Shown here piece after piece: positions 45,666-53,934 of a stretch of DNA of 64,000 nt. Position numbers and translations under genes: made by a program. The notes below the pieces were generated by a model. The model made no database searches and had not been told where the DNA came from. It saw nothing but the letters and a program-made list of their open reading frames with translations. Source of the DNA: Sulfurimicrobium lacus (GTDB taxonomy: Bacteria; Pseudomonadota; Gammaproteobacteria; Burkholderiales; Sulfuricellaceae); the NCBI RefSeq assembly GCF_011764585.1, contig NZ_AP022853.1, positions 3,381,501 to 3,445,500 of the forward strand, read 5' to 3'. Every line of letters begins with the position of its first letter. The stretch's first letter is position 1.

Positions 45666-46340
45666 ATGACTTCAGCACCTGTTTCTCCCAAAAAACACCT
45701 GTTCGAGCACTTCGCCCGCGTTGCCAAAGCCATGGCCAGCCCCAACCGCCTTGAACTGCTGGAAGCGCTGGCGCAAGGCGAACGCAGCGTTGACGCGCTG
45801 GCGCAAGCATCTGGCATGTCTGTCGCCAATACCTCCCATCACCTGCAGGCGCTGCGCGATGGCGGCCTGGCCAGCTCGCGCAGGGAAGGCCAGCAGATAT
45901 TTTACCGCCTGAGCGACGACGCCATCCCGGCCATCATCGCCAGTATTCGCGGCGTGGCTGAGCGCCATCTGGCGGAAGTGGAACGCATCGTGCGCGATAA
46001 CTTCGACAGCCGCGATGATCTCAAACCGCTACGCCGCGACGAACTGATGCGTCTCGCCAGCGCCGGCGAAGCCATGGTGATCGACGTGCGCCCTGCCGGC
46101 GAATATGAAGCCGGCCACGTTCCCGGTGCGGTCAACATCCCCATCGATTCCTTGCCGCAACGCCTGATGGAGTTGCCGCATACCCAGGAGATCGTCGCCT
46201 ATTGCCGCGGCCCTTACTGCATGCTGGCATTCGATGCCGTGGAGCAGTTGCGCAAGTCCGGCTTTCGCGCACGACGCATGGAAGATGGCTTCCCCGAATG
46301 GAAAGCCGAGAAGCTGCCTGTGGAGACCGGACACTCGTGA
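45666..46340 (+). CDS. ArsR-family regulator fused to a rhodanese domain
   Basis: 224 residues. A winged-helix ArsR domain (about 10-95: ASPNRLELLEALAQGERSVDALAQASG and HHLQALRDGGLASSRREGQ) is followed by a rhodanese domain (about 120-218: VIDVRPAGEYEAGHVPGAVNIPID, active-site CRGPYC at 180-185). All cysteines of the protein (180, 185) lie in the rhodanese half, so sensing would be through sulfane sulfur on Cys180. ATG 45666 is only 7 bases after TATACT (45653-45658), which may mean a leaderless transcript. It sits just upstream of soeABC and probably regulates it. Confidence 0.85.
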   Translation: MTSAPVSPKKHLFEHFARVAKAMASPNRLELLEALAQGERSVDALAQASGMSVANTSHHLQALRDGGLASSRREGQQIFYRLSDDAIPAIIASIRGVAERHLAEVERIVRDNFDSRDDLKPLRRDELMRLASAGEAMVIDVRPAGEYEAGHVPGAVNIPIDSLPQRLMELPHTQEIVAYCRGPYCMLAFDAVEQLRKSGFRARRMEDGFPEWKAEKLPVETGHS

Positions 46341-46660
46341 TCCGTTGACTGTCATGCCTTTCCGCACGCCGGGGCCATTTAGATCAAGTCTACTTATTAT
46401 CTGATTAAAAAATTTCAGTTGAGCAAACAGCTGTTTTCTTGATAAATTCCTGTTTTCAGCATGATCGGACTGCGTCCTTTCCTGCAAACCTTGCAGACGC
46501 ATCGCAAGTCACAAATCTCTCGACCCGCCCAGATTCCCCAGAAAGAAGGAAAGAACGGCGCCCGGTTGCTATACCACCCGGCGAGGTGTCGATTTGGTTT
46601 TGAACATTAGAAAATGCTGTTTTGTTAATAGATGGTGCTGCCATCCAAAGTAGGAATCAA
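46341..46660. promoter_or_regulatory. Regulatory spacer before soeA with a 12-bp palindrome
   Basis: 320 bases without a gene, with an AT-rich core (46390-46445). AAACAGCTGTTT at 46425-46436 is a perfect palindrome and a plausible operator for the adjacent ArsR-type regulator. TTGAAC near 46595 with TTAATA near 46620 (19 bases apart) is a weak candidate promoter. A GAAAGGAAGAAAG-like purine run lies near 46541-46555. Nothing else is recognised. Confidence 0.45.
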
Positions 46661-49552
46661 ATGAGCGCTGAAATTCAGTTCGATAATCACGACAAACAGG
46701 AAGTCAAGAATACCACCTGTTACATGTGCGCCTGCCGCTGCGGCATCCGCGTCACGTTGCGCGGCGGCGAGGTGCGCTACATCCAGGGCAACCCCGACCA
46801 TCCGCTCAACCAGGGCGTGATCTGCGCCAAGGGCTCGTCCGGGATCATGAAGCAGTACTCTCCGGCGCGCCTGACCGTGCCGCTGCGCCGCAAGCCGGGC
46901 AGCGAGCGTGGCGCGAACGAATTCGAGGCGATTTCCTGGGACGAAGCGTTCAGCATGATGGAAGAACGCCTGGCGCACATCCGCGCCACCGATCCGAAAA
47001 AATTCGCCCTCTTTACCGGGCGCGACCAGATGCAGGCCTTGACCGGCCTCTTCGCCAAGCAGTTCGGCACCCCAAACTATGCCGCCCACGGCGGCTTCTG
47101 CTCGGTCAACATGGCCGCGGGCATGATCTACACCATCGGCGGCTCGTTCTGGGAATTCGGCGGCCCCGACCTCGACCGCGCCAAGCTGTTCGTCATGATC
47201 GGCACCGCCGAGGACCATCACTCCAACCCGATGAAGATCGCCCTGTCCAAGTTCAAGCGCAACGGCGGACGCTTCATCTCGATCAACCCGGTACGCACCG
47301 GCTATTCGGCCATCGCCGACGAATGGGTGCCGATCCGCCCCGGCACCGATGGCGCCCTGCTGCTGGCGCTGAACCACGAAATCATCCGCCAGGGCCTGTA
47401 CGACCGCGAATTTCTCGTTCAGTACTCCAACGCCGCGGAACTGGTGAATCTCAACGATGCCAGCAGCGAATTCGGCATGTTCGTGCGCACCGAAGTGCCC
47501 GAGGAAGAGGGCTGCTTCGACCCGCAGAACAAGTTGTGGTGGGACAGGAATAGCGACAAGCCGGTGGTGACCCATACCGCGGGCGCCGACCCCTTCCTGC
47601 TGGGCGAATTCAAGCTCAAGGACGGCACGCCGCTCAAGCCCGCCTTTCAGCTTTTGCAGGATCGCGTCAAGGACTACACCCCGGAATGGGCGGAAGGCAT
47701 CACCGGCATCCCGGCTACCACCATCCGCCGCCTGGCGCATGAAATGGGCGTCACCGCGCGCGACCAGCGCATCGAGCTACCCATTGCCTGGACCGATACC
47801 TGGGGCAAGGAACACGAAACCGTCACCGGCAACCCGGTCGCATTCCACGCCATGCGCGGGCTGGCGGCGCACTCCAACGGTTTCCAGACCATCCGTTCGC
47901 TGGCCATCCTGATGTCGCTGCTGGGCACCATCGACCGCCCCGGCGGCTTCCGCCACAAAGTGCCGTTCCCGCGGCCCATCCCGCCCTGCGCCAAGACGCC
48001 CAAGGGTCCGGAAGGCGTGCGTCCGAACACGCCGCTCGACGGCATGGCGCTGGGCTGGCCGGCGGAACCGGACGACCTGTTCGTGGACGAGAAGGGCGAC
48101 CCGGTGCGCATCGACAAGGCGTTCTCCTGGGAGCACCCGCTAGCGGTGCACGGCCTGATGCACAACGTCATTACCAACGCCTGGCGCGGCGACCCTTACA
48201 GCATCGACACCCTGCTGATCTTCATGTCGAACATGGCGTGGAACTCCACCATGAACACCGTCTCGGTGCGCGACATGCTCAACGACAAGCGCGAGGACGG
48301 TGAGTACAAGATCCCCTTCCTGATCGTGTGCGACGCCTTTCACTCGGAAATGACCGCCTTCGCCGACCTGGTGCTGCCGGACACCTCCTACCTGGAGCGC
48401 CACGACGTGATGTCCATACTCGACCGGCCGATTTCCGAATTCGACGGCCCGGTGGACGCGGTGCGCATCCCGATCGTGCCGCCCAAGGGCGACTGCAAGC
48501 CGTTCCAGGAAGTGCTGATCGAACTGGGCACGCGCCTGAAACTGCCGGCTTTCACCCAGAAAGACGGTGCGCGCAAGTATCGCGACTACCCCGACTTCAT
48601 CGTCAACTACGAGACCGAACCCGGTTCGGGCATCGGCTTCCTCGCCGGCTGGCGCGGCAAGGGCGGCGAAAAAACCATGCGCGGCGAACCCAATCCGCGC
48701 CAGTGGGAAATGTATGCCCAGAACGGCGGCTTCTTCCACCACGAACTGCCGCGCTCGTACCAGTACATGCGTAACTGGAACCAGGGCTACCTGGAATGGG
48801 CGCAGCGCAACCGCATCACGCGCTACGCCGAGCCGATCTCGATCCACATCTATTCGGAAGTGCTGCAGAAGTTCCGCCTTGCCGCACAGGGCAAGACGGA
48901 CGGGCGTCAACCGCCGCAGCATCTGAAAAAACGCATCGAAACCTATTTCGATCCTTTGCCGTTCTATTACGAGACCCTCGAGTCCCAGCTCACCGACACC
49001 CAGAAGTATCCGCTCAATGCCATCACGCAGCGGCCGATGGCGATGTACCACTCGTGGGATTCGCAGAACGCCTGGCTGCGTCAGATTCACGCGCACAACT
49101 TCCTCTTCGTCAATCCGAAAACCGCAGCCGCGCAAGGCATCGCCGACGGCGGCTGGATGTGGGCCGAATCCATGCACGGCAAAGTGCGCTGCATGTGCCG
49201 CTTCTCCGAGGCGGTGGAGCCGGGCACGGTGTGGACCTGGAACGCCATCGGCAAGGCCGCCGGCGCATGGGGCCTGGACGCCGATGCCAACGAGGCGAAA
49301 AAAGGCTTCCTGCTCAACCACCTGATCGGCGAGGAACTGCCGGCTCACGATGCCGGCGCCCATCTTTCCAATTCGGACCCGATCACCGGGCAGGCCGGCT
49401 GGTTCGACGTGCGCGTGCGCATCTACCCGGCAGGCCCCGAGGAACCGCAACACACCTCGCCGCAATTCGAACCCCTCAAGCCAGTGCCGGGAATGGCGCA
49501 GAAAAGACCGAACTGGTTTGCCTTCTTTGCCGGCAAAGGAGACTGGAAATGA
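46661..49552 (+). CDS. soeA: Sulfite-oxidising enzyme, molybdopterin subunit SoeA
   Basis: 963 residues. An N-terminal [4Fe-4S] site C20-x2-C23-x3-C27-x27-C55 (CYMCACRC and GVICAKG) opens a complex-iron-sulfur molybdoenzyme of the Phs/Psr/Soe group; the bis-MGD binding regions and MoaC-derived cofactor site follow. No Tat signal is present before the cluster, which separates cytoplasmic SoeA from periplasmic PsrA/PhsA. SoeABC oxidises sulfite to sulfate in the cytoplasm and feeds electrons to quinone. ATG 46661 follows AGGA by 5-6 bases. The stop overlaps soeB as ATGA. Confidence 0.85.
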   Translation: MSAEIQFDNHDKQEVKNTTCYMCACRCGIRVTLRGGEVRYIQGNPDHPLNQGVICAKGSSGIMKQYSPARLTVPLRRKPGSERGANEFEAISWDEAFSMMEERLAHIRATDPKKFALFTGRDQMQALTGLFAKQFGTPNYAAHGGFCSVNMAAGMIYTIGGSFWEFGGPDLDRAKLFVMIGTAEDHHSNPMKIALSKFKRNGGRFISINPVRTGYSAIADEWVPIRPGTDGALLLALNHEIIRQGLYDREFLVQYSNAAELVNLNDASSEFGMFVRTEVPEEEGCFDPQNKLWWDRNSDKPVVTHTAGADPFLLGEFKLKDGTPLKPAFQLLQDRVKDYTPEWAEGITGIPATTIRRLAHEMGVTARDQRIELPIAWTDTWGKEHETVTGNPVAFHAMRGLAAHSNGFQTIRSLAILMSLLGTIDRPGGFRHKVPFPRPIPPCAKTPKGPEGVRPNTPLDGMALGWPAEPDDLFVDEKGDPVRIDKAFSWEHPLAVHGLMHNVITNAWRGDPYSIDTLLIFMSNMAWNSTMNTVSVRDMLNDKREDGEYKIPFLIVCDAFHSEMTAFADLVLPDTSYLERHDVMSILDRPISEFDGPVDAVRIPIVPPKGDCKPFQEVLIELGTRLKLPAFTQKDGARKYRDYPDFIVNYETEPGSGIGFLAGWRGKGGEKTMRGEPNPRQWEMYAQNGGFFHHELPRSYQYMRNWNQGYLEWAQRNRITRYAEPISIHIYSEVLQKFRLAAQGKTDGRQPPQHLKKRIETYFDPLPFYYETLESQLTDTQKYPLNAITQRPMAMYHSWDSQNAWLRQIHAHNFLFVNPKTAAAQGIADGGWMWAESMHGKVRCMCRFSEAVEPGTVWTWNAIGKAAGAWGLDADANEAKKGFLLNHLIGEELPAHDAGAHLSNSDPITGQAGWFDVRVRIYPAGPEEPQHTSPQFEPLKPVPGMAQKRPNWFAFFAGKGDWK

Positions 49553-50280
49553 CCCAACTCGCCCTCGTTATCGACCTTAACGTGTGCGTCGGCTGCCATG
49601 CCTGCGTCACCAACTGCAAGGAATGGAACACTTCCGGCATGGCTGGACCGCTGTCCGACTTCAACCCCTATGGCGCCGACCCGACGGGAACTTTCTTGAA
49701 CCGGGTGCAGACCTTCGAAGTCGGAACCTTTCCCAACACTGAGACGGTGCATTTCCCCAAATCCTGCCTTCACTGCGAAGAGCCGCCCTGCGTGCCGGTG
49801 TGCCCGACCGGCGCCTCCTACAAGCGCAAGGAGGACGGCATCGTGCTGGTGGACTACGACAAGTGCATCGGCTGCAAGTATTGCTCCTGGGCTTGTCCGT
49901 ACGGCGTGCGCGAGATCGACGAGAAGCAGAAGGTGATGAAGAAATGCACCTTGTGCGTCGACCGCATCTACGACATGGGACTGCCGGAGAAAGAACGCAA
50001 GCCCGCATGCGTGCTCGCCTGCCCGACCAGCGCGCGCCTGTTCGGCGACGTGCACGATCCGGAATCGGCCGTGTCGGTGGCGATCCGCGAAAGCAGCGGC
50101 TACCCGCTCATGCCGGAATGGGGCACCAAGCCTTCCAACCACTACCTGCCGCGACGCAAGACGCAGTTGCGCATCCACGACGACGAACTGGTCCGCGCCG
50201 ACAACCCGCTCAAGAAAGAGCGCCTGTTGCCCAAGCCGGACAAGAGCGAACCTTCGCTGGACGATGTGACCTCGTGGTAA
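49549..50280 (+). CDS. soeB: Sulfite-oxidising enzyme, iron-sulfur subunit SoeB
   Basis: 243 residues. Four ferredoxin-like cysteine clusters: CVGCHACVTNC (13-23), CLHCEEPPCVPVC, CIGCKYCSWAC and CTLCVDR with CVLAC, as in DmsB/PsrB-type electron-transfer subunits. It links SoeA to the membrane anchor. ATG 49549 behind AAAGGAG, overlapping soeA. Confidence 0.9.
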   Translation: MTQLALVIDLNVCVGCHACVTNCKEWNTSGMAGPLSDFNPYGADPTGTFLNRVQTFEVGTFPNTETVHFPKSCLHCEEPPCVPVCPTGASYKRKEDGIVLVDYDKCIGCKYCSWACPYGVREIDEKQKVMKKCTLCVDRIYDMGLPEKERKPACVLACPTSARLFGDVHDPESAVSVAIRESSGYPLMPEWGTKPSNHYLPRRKTQLRIHDDELVRADNPLKKERLLPKPDKSEPSLDDVTSW

Positions 50281-50304
50281 TTTGAATAACTGGAGTAATT
50301 GACC

Positions 50305-51285
50305 GTGCATCCTGCTTTTTCCGTGATTTTTCTCACCACCCTGATCGGCGTCGGCCAGGGCTTGTTCCTGGCGCTGTATACCGGCCAGGTGTATGCCCTC
50401 TTCCACGTGCTTTCTGCGCAGGGAGACCGCCAGTTCTATGCCGTAGGCAGCATGATCGCGCTGGCATTCCTGATCGCGGGACTGGTTTCTTCGTTCTTCC
50501 ATCTCGGCCACCCCGAACGCGCCTGGCGCTCCGCCGCGCAGTGGCGCACTTCCTGGCTGTCGCGCGAAGTGATCGTGTTGCCGGGATTCATGGCCTGCGT
50601 GTTCGGTTACGGCGTGGCGCATTATTTCGGCTGGAATGTTCCGCTATTCACGCTGGGCGAAACCTTGCAAGTCGACTTGATCATGCTGATCGGCGCTGCC
50701 GGCACGCTGTTGTGCTTCGCGCTGTTCGTCAGCACAGGCATGATCTACGCCTGCCTGCGCTTCCTGCAAGAATGGCACACCCCGCTCACGGTGATTAACT
50801 TCATCCTGCTCGGCGGCGCATCCGGGTTCGCCCTGGCCGCTGGCTACGCCGCACTCGCGGCGCCGGCATTGACGGGCTTTTACGCAAAGTGGGCACTCAT
50901 CATCACGGTACTCGCCTTTGTTTCGCGCAGTGCATCGCTGGTAAGAAACCACAAGCTCAAGCCGAAATCCACCCTGCAAAGCGCCATCGGCATACGCCAC
51001 AATGTCATTGCACAAAAATCGCAGGGATTCATGGGTGGCTCATTCAATACACGCGAATTTTTCCACGGCAAATCCGCCGCCATGCTGCGCTCGGTGAAAT
51101 GGCTGTTCATTGCCCTGACCTTCGGGCTGCCGTTCGTTTTCCTCACCTGGGGCCTGTCAAGCAGCAACCCCGGCCTGCTGTTGATGGCGTTCTTCGTGCA
51201 ATACGCGGGGCTGATCGCTGAACGCTGGTTCTTCTTTGCTCAGGCCAACCATCCGCAAAATCTTTATTACCAGACGGTTTCCTGA
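50305..51285 (+). CDS. soeC: Sulfite-oxidising enzyme, membrane anchor SoeC (DmsC family)
   Basis: 326 residues, eight membrane segments. HPAFSVIFLTTLIGVGQGLFLALY, FFHLGHPERAWRSAAQWRTSWLSREV and AERWFFFAQANHPQN match DmsC-type quinone-reacting anchors. GTG 50305 has GGAG at a 9-base spacing; the TTG at 50299 is too close. A 24-base gap from soeB. No haem needed in this family. Confidence 0.88.
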   Translation: MHPAFSVIFLTTLIGVGQGLFLALYTGQVYALFHVLSAQGDRQFYAVGSMIALAFLIAGLVSSFFHLGHPERAWRSAAQWRTSWLSREVIVLPGFMACVFGYGVAHYFGWNVPLFTLGETLQVDLIMLIGAAGTLLCFALFVSTGMIYACLRFLQEWHTPLTVINFILLGGASGFALAAGYAALAAPALTGFYAKWALIITVLAFVSRSASLVRNHKLKPKSTLQSAIGIRHNVIAQKSQGFMGGSFNTREFFHGKSAAMLRSVKWLFIALTFGLPFVFLTWGLSSSNPGLLLMAFFVQYAGLIAERWFFFAQANHPQNLYYQTVS

Positions 51286-51365
51286 CGTCAGGCCGACGTG
51301 AACCAGCCCGTGCGCCAAGCAGCCGCCCAGCCAAAAAGATGCAAATATCATTTTTAATTAACGGG

Positions 51366-51393
51366 TTGCATAAAAATCGGAATTTGGTATATT
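51366..51393 (+). promoter_or_regulatory. Sigma-70 promoter upstream of the rhodanese gene
   Basis: TTGCAT (51366-51371) and TATATT (51388-51393), 16 bases apart, about 44 bases before the ATG. AT-rich DNA surrounds it, in contrast to the coding regions. Confidence 0.65.
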
Positions 51394-51436
51394 AGCGATC
51401 TCTAAAGTTCTACCTGATTTAACGCGAGGAGAAACA

Positions 51437-51760
51437 ATGTTCGGTATCCAGGAAATTGACATTAGCGGTCTGGAAAAAATGCGCTCGGAAGGCAAGATAA
51501 AGCTGATCGACGTCCGTTCAGAGGGCGAAGTGGCGCGCGGTTACATCGAAGGCGCAGAACATATTCCGATGCACCTCATTCCCTTGAAGGTGAGCGAGTT
51601 GTGCGCGGACACCCCCACCGTGTTCTACTGCCAGAGCGGTGCACGCTCGGGACAAGTCACCGCATTCCTGTCGCAACAAGGGTTTCGCAACGTCATGAAC
51701 CTGCAAGGCGGCATCATGGCATGGATGCGTTCCGGCCAGATGTTGGCTACTCCAGCCTAA
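51437..51760 (+). CDS. Single-domain rhodanese
   Basis: 107 residues. IKLIDVRSEGEVARGYIEGAEHIPM and the active loop CQSGARSG with Cys65 define a cytoplasmic sulfurtransferase. In sulfur oxidisers the rhd-tusA-dsrE2 cluster passes sulfane sulfur from low-molecular persulfides to TusA. Ribosome-binding site GAGGAGA 6 bases before ATG. Confidence 0.92.
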   Translation: MFGIQEIDISGLEKMRSEGKIKLIDVRSEGEVARGYIEGAEHIPMHLIPLKVSELCADTPTVFYCQSGARSGQVTAFLSQQGFRNVMNLQGGIMAWMRSGQMLATPA

Positions 51761-51767
51761 ATTCAGG

Positions 51768-51796
51768 TTGCAATAATTCCGTAACTCATCTATAAA
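51768..51796 (+). promoter_or_regulatory. Sigma-70 promoter upstream of tusA
   Basis: TTGCAA (51768-51773) and TATAAA (51791-51796) with the ideal 17-base spacer, about 50 bases ahead of tusA. Confidence 0.68.
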
Positions 51797-51845
51797 TAAT
51801 CCCCTTTTTCGTTTGCTTTAATTAACCTTCTGAGGAGAGAACCAT

Positions 51846-52073
51846 ATGAACGCTGATAAAGAACTGGATGCACGCGGCCTGAACTGCCCCCTGCCTATTT
51901 TGCGCGCCAAGAAAGCCCTGGCCGAAATCGGCTCCGGTCAAGTCCTGAAGATTCTCTCTACCGACCCAGGTTCCGTTAAAGACTTCCAGGCCTTTGCCAA
52001 GCAAACCGGCAACGAATTGATGTCGTCCACCGAAGCCGGTGGTGAATACACCTTCTTCATGAAGAAAAAATAA
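51846..52073 (+). CDS. tusA: Sulfur carrier protein TusA
   Basis: 75 residues. LDARGLNCPLPILRAKKAL contains the CPxP motif with persulfide Cys14. Cytoplasmic carrier of sulfane sulfur. GAGGAGAG lies 7 bases before ATG 51846. It sits between rhodanese and dsrE2 genes, the layout of dissimilatory sulfur transfer. Confidence 0.95.
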   Translation: MNADKELDARGLNCPLPILRAKKALAEIGSGQVLKILSTDPGSVKDFQAFAKQTGNELMSSTEAGGEYTFFMKKK

Positions 52074-52139
52074 TAAAAACATATTGCTGCAGAAACAAGC
52101 GTCCGCTAAATCATAATAGCAACGAGGGGTTAAGAAGAG

Positions 52140-52652
52140 ATGGATGACCAAAAGAAACTAACGATTATCGCCACCAAGGGGACTCTGGACTGGGCCTACC
52201 CGCCCTTCATCCTGGCTTCCACCGCAGCGGCACTGGGCTACGAGGCGACGATATTCTTCACTTTCTACGGCCTGCAATGTTTGCGCAAGGACCTGTCCTG
52301 CCTCAAGGTCAGCCCACTCGGCAACCCTGGCATGCCCATGAAGATGCCGTTCGGCCCGCAATGGTTCCGCGACATCAACTGGAATATCCCGAACATCATC
52401 CAGGCCAACGTGCCCGGCTTTGAAACCCTGGCCACTACGCTGATGAAAAAAACCATCGGCAATAACGGCGTGGCGACCATCGCTGAATTGCGTGAACTGT
52501 GCCAGGAAGCCGAAGTCAAGTTTCTGGCTTGCCAGATGACGGTCGAACTGTTCGGTTTCAGTCACAGCGACTTTATCGACGGTATCGAGTATGTCGGTGC
52601 GGCCACCTACTTCGAGTACGGCGGCGAAGCTGATATCAGCCTGTTCATCTAA
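52140..52652 (+). CDS. dsrE2: DsrE2-type sulfurtransferase (DsrE/DsrF/DrsH-like)
   Basis: 170 residues. TIIATKGTLDWAYPPFILASTAAALGYEATIFFTFYGLQ and the conserved Cys47 and Cys131 (KFLACQMTVELFGF) with GGEADISLFI at the end. DsrE2 proteins accept sulfur in rhd-tusA-dsrE2 clusters of sulfur-oxidising bacteria; exact partner unknown. A rho-independent terminator follows. Confidence 0.9.
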   Translation: MDDQKKLTIIATKGTLDWAYPPFILASTAAALGYEATIFFTFYGLQCLRKDLSCLKVSPLGNPGMPMKMPFGPQWFRDINWNIPNIIQANVPGFETLATTLMKKTIGNNGVATIAELRELCQEAEVKFLACQMTVELFGFSHSDFIDGIEYVGAATYFEYGGEADISLFI

Positions 52653-52668
52653 GCGACTGAATGACGAG

Positions 52669-52696
52669 AAAAACCGGCCTTGCGCCGGTTTTTTTT
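52669..52696 (+). terminator. Rho-independent terminator after dsrE2
   Basis: AAAACCGGC, loop CTTGC, GCCGGTTTTTTTT. Ends the rhd-tusA-dsrE2 unit. 52697-52869 then holds a short GC-rich stem (GGCGCCC..GGGCGCC near 52808-52827) and no gene. Confidence 0.92.
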
Positions 52697-52869
52697 CGCC
52701 CCTACAATGGCTTAAGCGGCCGACCAGCCTGTAAAGCCTGCCGCGCGTCACATGACCTGTCCCCAAAAAACGAAATTAAAGGGGATTCCGGCCAGATGAA
52801 CAATCAGGCGCCCCCGTCCGGGCGCCGATCCCGGAAGCCGCCGGGGTCTCGTCATAAATGGAAACCTTG

Positions 52870-53934
52870 ATGAAAACGCTCTCCTTAGTTCGCCTCGCGG
52901 CATTGTGCTTATGCGCCGTGCCGGCCATATCGGGCTGCGAAAAGAACAGCAAGGAGGTCCAGTCAGGACCACCCCCGGCCATCATCACCGTCACCCAGGC
53001 GGTAGCACGCGATGTGCCCGTGGTCGAACGCTCCATCGGTGAAATCGACAGCGTAACCACACCCAAAATCGGCGCCGAAGTTGCGGGCCGCATTACCAAG
53101 GTTTTCGTCGACGTTGGCGATCCGGTCACAAAGGGCCAGTTGCTCTCGGAAATCGACGCGACGGATTATGTCGCCGATGCCAGACGCCTGAAATCCGATG
53201 CCATAACGCAGCAAAAACTCGCCGCGCGCTATCGCGAACTGGCCAAGAAAGGTTTTGTATCCTCATCCAACCTGGAAGGAGTCGAAGCGCAGAACATATC
53301 GGCTCGCGAACAGTACACGCGCGCCGCGAAGAACGTGCTCCGAACCCGCATCGAATCGCCGGTCGACGGCCGCGTGGATAGCCGCTTTATATCCAAGGGC
53401 GACTGGATCGATCTCGGCAAGCCGGTTTTCCAGATCGCCACCAGTCAAGCGCTACGCATCCGTCTGCCGTTTCCCGAAACCATATCGCACCGCATCAAGA
53501 TGGGCCAGACGGTCAAACTGTCCACGCCTACGGCCCCGGGCGAAACAATCAATGGAAAAATCGCTCAGCTACGCCCAACGGTAGGCGCGGATAGCCTCTC
53601 TTTCGATGCCATCGTGGAAATAGACAACCCTGGCGACTGGCGTCCCGGGTCATCCGTTAACGGCGAAGTGCTGCTCGAAACCCATTCGGGCGCAGTTACC
53701 GTTCCCGAGGAAAGCATCGTGCTGCGCCCGGCAGGCGATGTCGCCTATGTTGTAGCTGACGGCAAAGCCTTGCAGCGCGTGGTCAAAACCGGCGTCAAAC
53801 AGGAAGGTTACGTGGAAATAATCGATGGCCTGCGCGTCGGCGAGAGTGTGGCAGTCGACGGCGCAGGCTACCTGACCGATCAGGGGCGCGTGGAGATCAA
53901 GCAGGCAACACCAGCCGCCGAGCCGGCAAAATGA
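52870..53934 (+). CDS. RND efflux periplasmic adaptor (membrane fusion protein), lipoprotein
   Basis: 354 residues from ATG 52870. Lipoprotein signal MKTLSLVRLAALCLCAVPAISGC with lipobox AISGC; then barrel-sandwich and alpha-hairpin domains (GAEVAGRITKVFVDVGDPVTKGQ, IESPVDGRVDSRFISKGDWI) and the beta-barrel and membrane-proximal parts. It links the inner-membrane pump to an outer-membrane channel. ATG 52858 is an in-frame alternative. Stop overlaps the pump gene (ATGA). No outer-membrane factor gene nearby. Confidence 0.93.
   Translation: MKTLSLVRLAALCLCAVPAISGCEKNSKEVQSGPPPAIITVTQAVARDVPVVERSIGEIDSVTTPKIGAEVAGRITKVFVDVGDPVTKGQLLSEIDATDYVADARRLKSDAITQQKLAARYRELAKKGFVSSSNLEGVEAQNISAREQYTRAAKNVLRTRIESPVDGRVDSRFISKGDWIDLGKPVFQIATSQALRIRLPFPETISHRIKMGQTVKLSTPTAPGETINGKIAQLRPTVGADSLSFDAIVEIDNPGDWRPGSSVNGEVLLETHSGAVTVPEESIVLRPAGDVAYVVADGKALQRVVKTGVKQEGYVEIIDGLRVGESVAVDGAGYLTDQGRVEIKQATPAAEPAK

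Noticed and set aside
48140-49465. A 441-codon open frame antisense to soeA
   Set aside because: His/Ala/Val/Gly-rich shadow of a GC-rich coding strand; the real gene has full domain support.
46661-51285. Polysulfide/thiosulfate reductase (Psr/Phs)
   Set aside because: No Tat signal on the large subunit, a DmsC-type anchor, and the sulfur-oxidation context favour SoeABC. A phylogeny would be decisive.
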